From positions 1 through 33,996 of IMG/VR virus record IMGVR_UViG_3300012964_000033: a DNA stretch of 33,996 nucleotides. One strand, written 5' to 3'. Below are positions 26,001-32,000 of the stretch, piece after piece. A program made the translations under genes and the position numbers. The notes below the pieces were generated by a model, which was not told the origin of the DNA, made no database searches, and worked only from the letters and a program-made list of their open reading frames with translations. The DNA is from a virus. Numbering within the stretch: the stretch's first letter is position 1; every line of letters begins with the position of its first letter.

Positions 26001-29000
26001 GATGGGCTGGAAGGGGAAGGTGAAGGCGATGGAGAAGGACGGAACCCTGATACCGCGGCTCAAGGAACAAGCCGAGTCGGAGAAGGACGCGCTTCTGCGC
26101 GGTCGGGAGGGCGGGCAAAACAGCCATCTATCGGACGGCGAGATTCAGCAGATCTACGGACCCCCAACGGGCCTGTAACTCCAAAGACCGACTTCGTCAT
26201 CACCGACGCCGACGAGATTGGCGCCGGTGGCCTCAAGACCAAAGCCCGCAACAACCTCGACGCGATCAAGCTGGTCAAGCAGCTTGAGGAAGCCGGCCGC
26301 CTGGCCTCGCCAGAGGAACAGAAGGTGCTGGCGAAGTACGTCGGCTGGGGCGGCATCAAGGGAGCGTTCGATCCGAACAACAAGGAGTGGGCGGATCTGC
26401 ATGAGGAGCTCAAGACACTCCTGACGACAGAGGAATTCGAGGCCGCGCGCGCCTCCATCCTCAACGCCCACTACACCAGCCCGGAAGTCGTGCGCGGCAT
26501 GTGGGCCATTCTCCGCCGCTTCGGCTTCGAGGGTGGCCGCGTGCTGGAGCCATCCATGGGCGTCGGCAACTTCATCGGGCTCATGCCGCGGCCGGTTCAT
26601 GCCGACTCGTCCGTGGTCGGTGCCGAACTCGACAGCATCACCGGCGCGATCGCCAAGCAGCTGTACCAGAACGCCGACATTCTGTCCCCGCGCGGCTTTC
26701 AGGACGTGGACCTTGCGGACGATTACTTCGACGCGGCCGTCGGCAACCCGCCGTTCGGCAGCGAGCGTCTGTACGACAAGAAGCATCCGGATCTCAGCAA
26801 GTTCTCCATCCACAATTACTTCCTCGCCAAGAGCCTGAGCAAGGTCCGCCCGGGCGGACTCATGGCGATGGTGGTGTCGCACAACTTCATGGACGGGCAG
26901 AAGAATCAAGACGCCCGCGAATGGATCGCCGACCGCGCCAATCTGATCGGCGCCATCCGTCTGCCCAACACCGCCTTTAAGGGTAATGCCAATACCGAAG
27001 TCGTGACCGACATCGTGCTGTTCCAGAAACACGGCGACGGCATCGAGCCGGGCGACCGCTCCTGGGTGAGCACCGGCGAGATCACCACGCCGAACGAGGC
27101 CGGCGACGCCGACGTCACCCACACGATCAACCAATACTTCATCGACCACTCGGCGATGGTGCTGGGCGAACACGCGGCGACCGGTAGCATGTACAAGTCC
27201 GACGAGTACACCGTCGAGCCGTTCAAGGATCGGGATCTAGCCGATTCGATCTACAGCGCCCTGCAGCGCCTTCCGACTGGCATCTACCAGAAGCCCGGCA
27301 AGCCTGTCACCCCGGAGACCATCCGGGAGACCATCGACGCCAATTTCCCTGAACACACCAAGATTGGCGGCTACTACGTCGAACCGAATGGCAAGATCTA
27401 CCGTCGCGTACCGGACCACAACGAGAAGCCGCGCGCCGAACCCGTGGAGTTCCAGAACGCCACTCAAATCGAGCGCGCCAAGGGACTGATCGGGGTGCGC
27501 GACGCGCTGCGCTCCCTGATGCGCCAAGAGGCGGATAGCCCAGACGACAAACCGCTGGCCCCGCTCCGCAAGCAGCTGAACCGCGTCTATGACGCCTTCG
27601 TGCAGAAGTACGGGTTTATCAACACGCTCGCCAATCGCCGGTCCTTCTTCGAGGATCCGGACATGCCGCTCCTTGAGTCCTTGGAGCCGAAGTACGACCC
27701 CGGCATCTCCAAGGCCGTCGCCAAGAAGCGCGGACTGGAAGCGCGCAACCCGAGCGCCGAGAAGGCCGACATCTTCACCAAGCGCGTCATCCCGAGCTAC
27801 GCACCGATCGAGTCGGTGACGTCGGCGAAGGATGCGCTGGCGGCATCCTTGAACCAGACCGGTCATGTAGACCTGGACCGCATGTCCGAGCTTTACGGCA
27901 AGTCTCCGGAGGAGATTGCCAAGGAACTCGACGGACTCATCTACCAGAACCCGGAAAGCGAGCATTGGGAGCCGGCCGACATCTACCTGTCCGGCAACGT
28001 CAAGGCCAAGCTCGCCCAGGCCGAGGAGGCGGCGAAACAGAACCCCGTCTACCAGAAGAACGTCGAGGCCTTGAAGGAAGTACAGCCGGAAGACGTCGAG
28101 CCCATCAACATCGGCGTTCGTTTCGGCACACCATGGGTTCCGGACGACGTGGTCAAGGACTTCGCCAATCACCTATTGGGCACCAACGCCACGGCGAAAT
28201 TCATCCCAGCCGTGGGTCAGTGGTCGATCGGCTTCAAGGGTGGCACGGATGGCGTAGCGTTCACGAACACTTGGGGTACGCGGCGCGTCCCGGCCGACAA
28301 GCTGATGGATGCCATCCTGAACCTGCGGCAAATCGTGGTGAAGGACAATCACGGCACGCGCGACGAACCGAAATGGGTGGTGAACGAGGAGGAGACCGAG
28401 GCCGCGCGCGCCAAGGCCGACGCGATCCGCAACAAGTTCAGCGAATGGATCTGGCAGGACGAAGGCCGCCGCGAGCGGCTCGCCAAGATTTACAACGACA
28501 CCTACAACACCGATCGGCCGTGGACTCCGGACGGGTCGCACCTCGATATGCCAGGCATGAACCCGGCAATCACGCTCTACCCGCACCAGAAGGCGGCAAT
28601 CTGGCGCGCGCTGCAGACCAATAACATGCTGTTCGACCATGTGGTCGGCGCCGGCAAGACCTTCGAGATCATCGGGTCGATGCTGGAAATGCGACGTTTT
28701 GGCGTCGCCCGCAAGCCCATCGTGGCGGTCCCGAATCATCTGGTGCGCCAGTGGCGCGATGACTTCTACAAGATGTACCCGACCGCGAACGTGCTGGCGA
28801 CCACCGAAAAGGACTTCGAGAAGGCCAACCGAAAGCGCCTGTTCTCGCGCATCGCCACCGGCGATTGGGATGCTATCGTGGTGGCGCACAGCAGCTTCAA
28901 GAAGATCGGTATGCCGCCCGACAAGGAAAAGGAAATCGTCGGGGAAATGCACAAGGATCTGTCCGACGCGATCGAGGAATTGAAGCGCGAGCGCGGCGAC

Positions 29001-32000
29001 CGGAACGTCCTGCGCGACATGGAGCGGATCAAGCAGAACCTTGAGTCCAAGCTCAAGCGCCTGGCCGACAAGACCGGCGACAAGGACAACGTCGTTACCT
29101 TCGACGAGTTGGGTGTCGACGCCCTGGCTGTTGACGAGGCGCACCTGTTCAAGAACCTGTTTTACATGAGCCAGATGAAGGGTATGGCCGGTATGGGAAA
29201 CCCCGCCGGATCCGGCCGCGCCTTCGACCTGTTCGTGAAGGTCCGCTACCTGGCCGCGCGCGACGGCCGCGTCCTGTTCGGCACCGGCACGCCGATCAGC
29301 AATTCGCTGGTCGAGATGTACACCATGCAGCGGTACATGCAGTACGACGAGCTCAAGGCGCGCAACATTCACCTGTTGGATTCGTGGGCCAAGACGTTCG
29401 CCAACCCGCAGGCCACCTACGAAGTAAACAATTCCGGCACCGGGTACAAGATGTCGACGCGCTTCGCGCCGCTCGACAACCTGCCGGAGCTGATGAATAT
29501 GTACCGCAGCTTTGCCGACGTCGTGCTGATGAGCGACCTCAAGGAGCAGGCGAAGAAGCGCGGCAAGACCTGGCCGGTCCCGCGCCTCAAGGGCGGAAAG
29601 CCGACCGTGGTGGTGGCGGAACGCTCGCCGTTGCAGGAGAAGTATTACGGCATCCCGGAGTTTGTGCGCGATGCCGAGGGAAATATCGAATTCGAGGAAA
29701 AACCAGAAGACATTGAAGTAGTCGAGTCCAACAACGATCCGGGCAAGTTCTTTGTGATGCGGGTCGATTCAAAGGGTTCCGTGGACGGCCCGTTCGACAC
29801 CCGCGAGGAGGCCATCGAGGCGCGGCGCGCGATGCTCACGACCCCCGTGGTCAAGTACAACGACGGCTCGATCATCCACACGTTCGACAATATCCGGAAG
29901 ATCACCAAGGAGACCAACGGCAAGGTCAATGCCCTGTCGGTCACGACCAAGGCGCGCAAGGCGGCTCTCGACTACCGCATCATCGACCCGACCGCACCGG
30001 ACTACGCCGGCTCGAAGGTGAATCTGGCCGTCAACAACATCGTCGACGAGTACAACCGCTGGACGGACGACAACGGCGCGCAGCTGGTATTCCTTGATCT
30101 GTCCATGCCTGCCACGGCCCGCGATAAGGTGGCCGAGCAGGCGCGCAAGCAGGCCGAGAAGGAGGCCGCCGAATCTCTGGAAAACGATAACGGCGAGGAG
30201 ACCGAACCGACCGAGGGTGAACCTCAAGAGGAGGAGGAGAAGATCAGCCTCGACCAACTGTCGGCGATTCACGACAAGTTCTCGGTCTATGACGACCTCA
30301 AGGCCAAGCTGATCGCGCGCGGCATCCCCGAAAACAAGATCGCCTTCATCCACGACTACGACACCGCCGCCAAGAAGTCTGAACTCTACAAGGCCGTCAA
30401 CGCCGGCCGGATCCGCGTCTTGATCGGCTCGACCGAGAAGATGGGTGCCGGCATGAACGCCCAGGAGCGGCTGGTCGCCATCCATCACCTTGACGCCCCA
30501 TGGCGGCCGTCGGATTTGGAACAGCGCAATGGCCGCATCATCCGGCAGGGTAACGCGCTCTACCTGCGGGATCCGGACAACTTCGAGGTCTCCGAGTACC
30601 GCTACGCCACCGGCAAGACATACGACACGCGCGCCTGGCAGATCATCCAGAACAAGGCCACGGCCATCGAGCAGTTCCGGCACGCGCTACCCGGACAGCG
30701 GACTTCTGAAGACATCGACGGCGAGGCCGCCAACGCCGCCGAAATGAAGGCCGCCGCCTCCGGCAACCCACTCATTCAGGAGGAGATCAAACTCCGCGGC
30801 GACATCCGATCGCTCGAAGCGCAGCAGAAGGCCTATTACTCCAGCCTGTTCGACCTGCAGCGCAAGGCCAAGTACGCACAGGGGGCAAGCGCCCGTCTGC
30901 AGGCAAGGCTCTCCGACCTCAAGAAGTGGACCGACATCCGCGACGCCAATCCGCCCCTGACCGGTGACGACTTCCGCATTACCATCGACGGCAAGAAGTA
31001 CACCGACCGCGGCAAGCTCGCCGGCCCGATGCTGTCAAAGATCAAGGAGGCGATGGAGTCTCCGAGCCGGGCGACGATCGAAGCCGGCATGTATCGCGGC
31101 CTGCACTTCGGATTCCGCACCCTGTTCAGCGGAGACCTGGGCGCATTTGTGTCGCGCGACGGCGCTGACTGGACGCCGATCCACCAGTACGGGAAGAAGG
31201 ACGAAATCAGCCCGTCCGGATTCGTGACCCGCATCGACAACTTCTACAAGCGCCTCGACGACGACGTGAAGATCGCCGAGAACAACGCCGCCCAGGAGAG
31301 GGACGAGGGCCGGAAGGCGGCCGAGGAAGCCACTAAACCGTTCCCGAAGCAGAAGGAACTGGAGGACGCCCGCACCAAGCACCGCGAAGTTGTCAAGCAT
31401 CTGCGCGCCGCTGGCGGTTCCGTGGAAATGTCTCCGGAGATGCGCGCCGAACTCGAAAAGGCCGTGACCGCGCGCAAGGCCGACGTGCGCTACTCGTTCA
31501 GCCGCGAGAAGGCGGCGCGCCTATCTGGCGCCATGGCGGCGTCCGACGTGCGCCGCTCCATCCACCGGATCGTTGCCAACTGGCGCAACGCCCCGCGGAT
31601 TCAGGTGGTGCAGGACACAACGGGGCTACCGAACTATATCCGCGAGGATCTGCGCCGGCAGGGCGGTGGCGAGTACACCACGCAAGGCTTGTACGACACG
31701 GTCTCGAACTCCATCTGGCTGATCGCCGATCAGATCCACAACGGCGAGGAAGCGCAGACGGTCCTGTTCCACGAGGCGCTGGCGCACTACGGGCTGCGGC
31801 AGTTGTTGGGCAAGAACCTGAACCCGGTCCTGGACCAGGTTGCCATGTTGTACGGCAAGAATGGCCTGAAGGACATCGCCGATGAGTACGGGCTTGATCT
31901 TGACGAGCAGGGCCAGCGCCGCATCGCCGCCGAGGAGAAGATCGCGCACATGGCGGAGACCGGAGAGAAGCCGGCGCTCTTGCAGCGCGTGGTCGCCATG

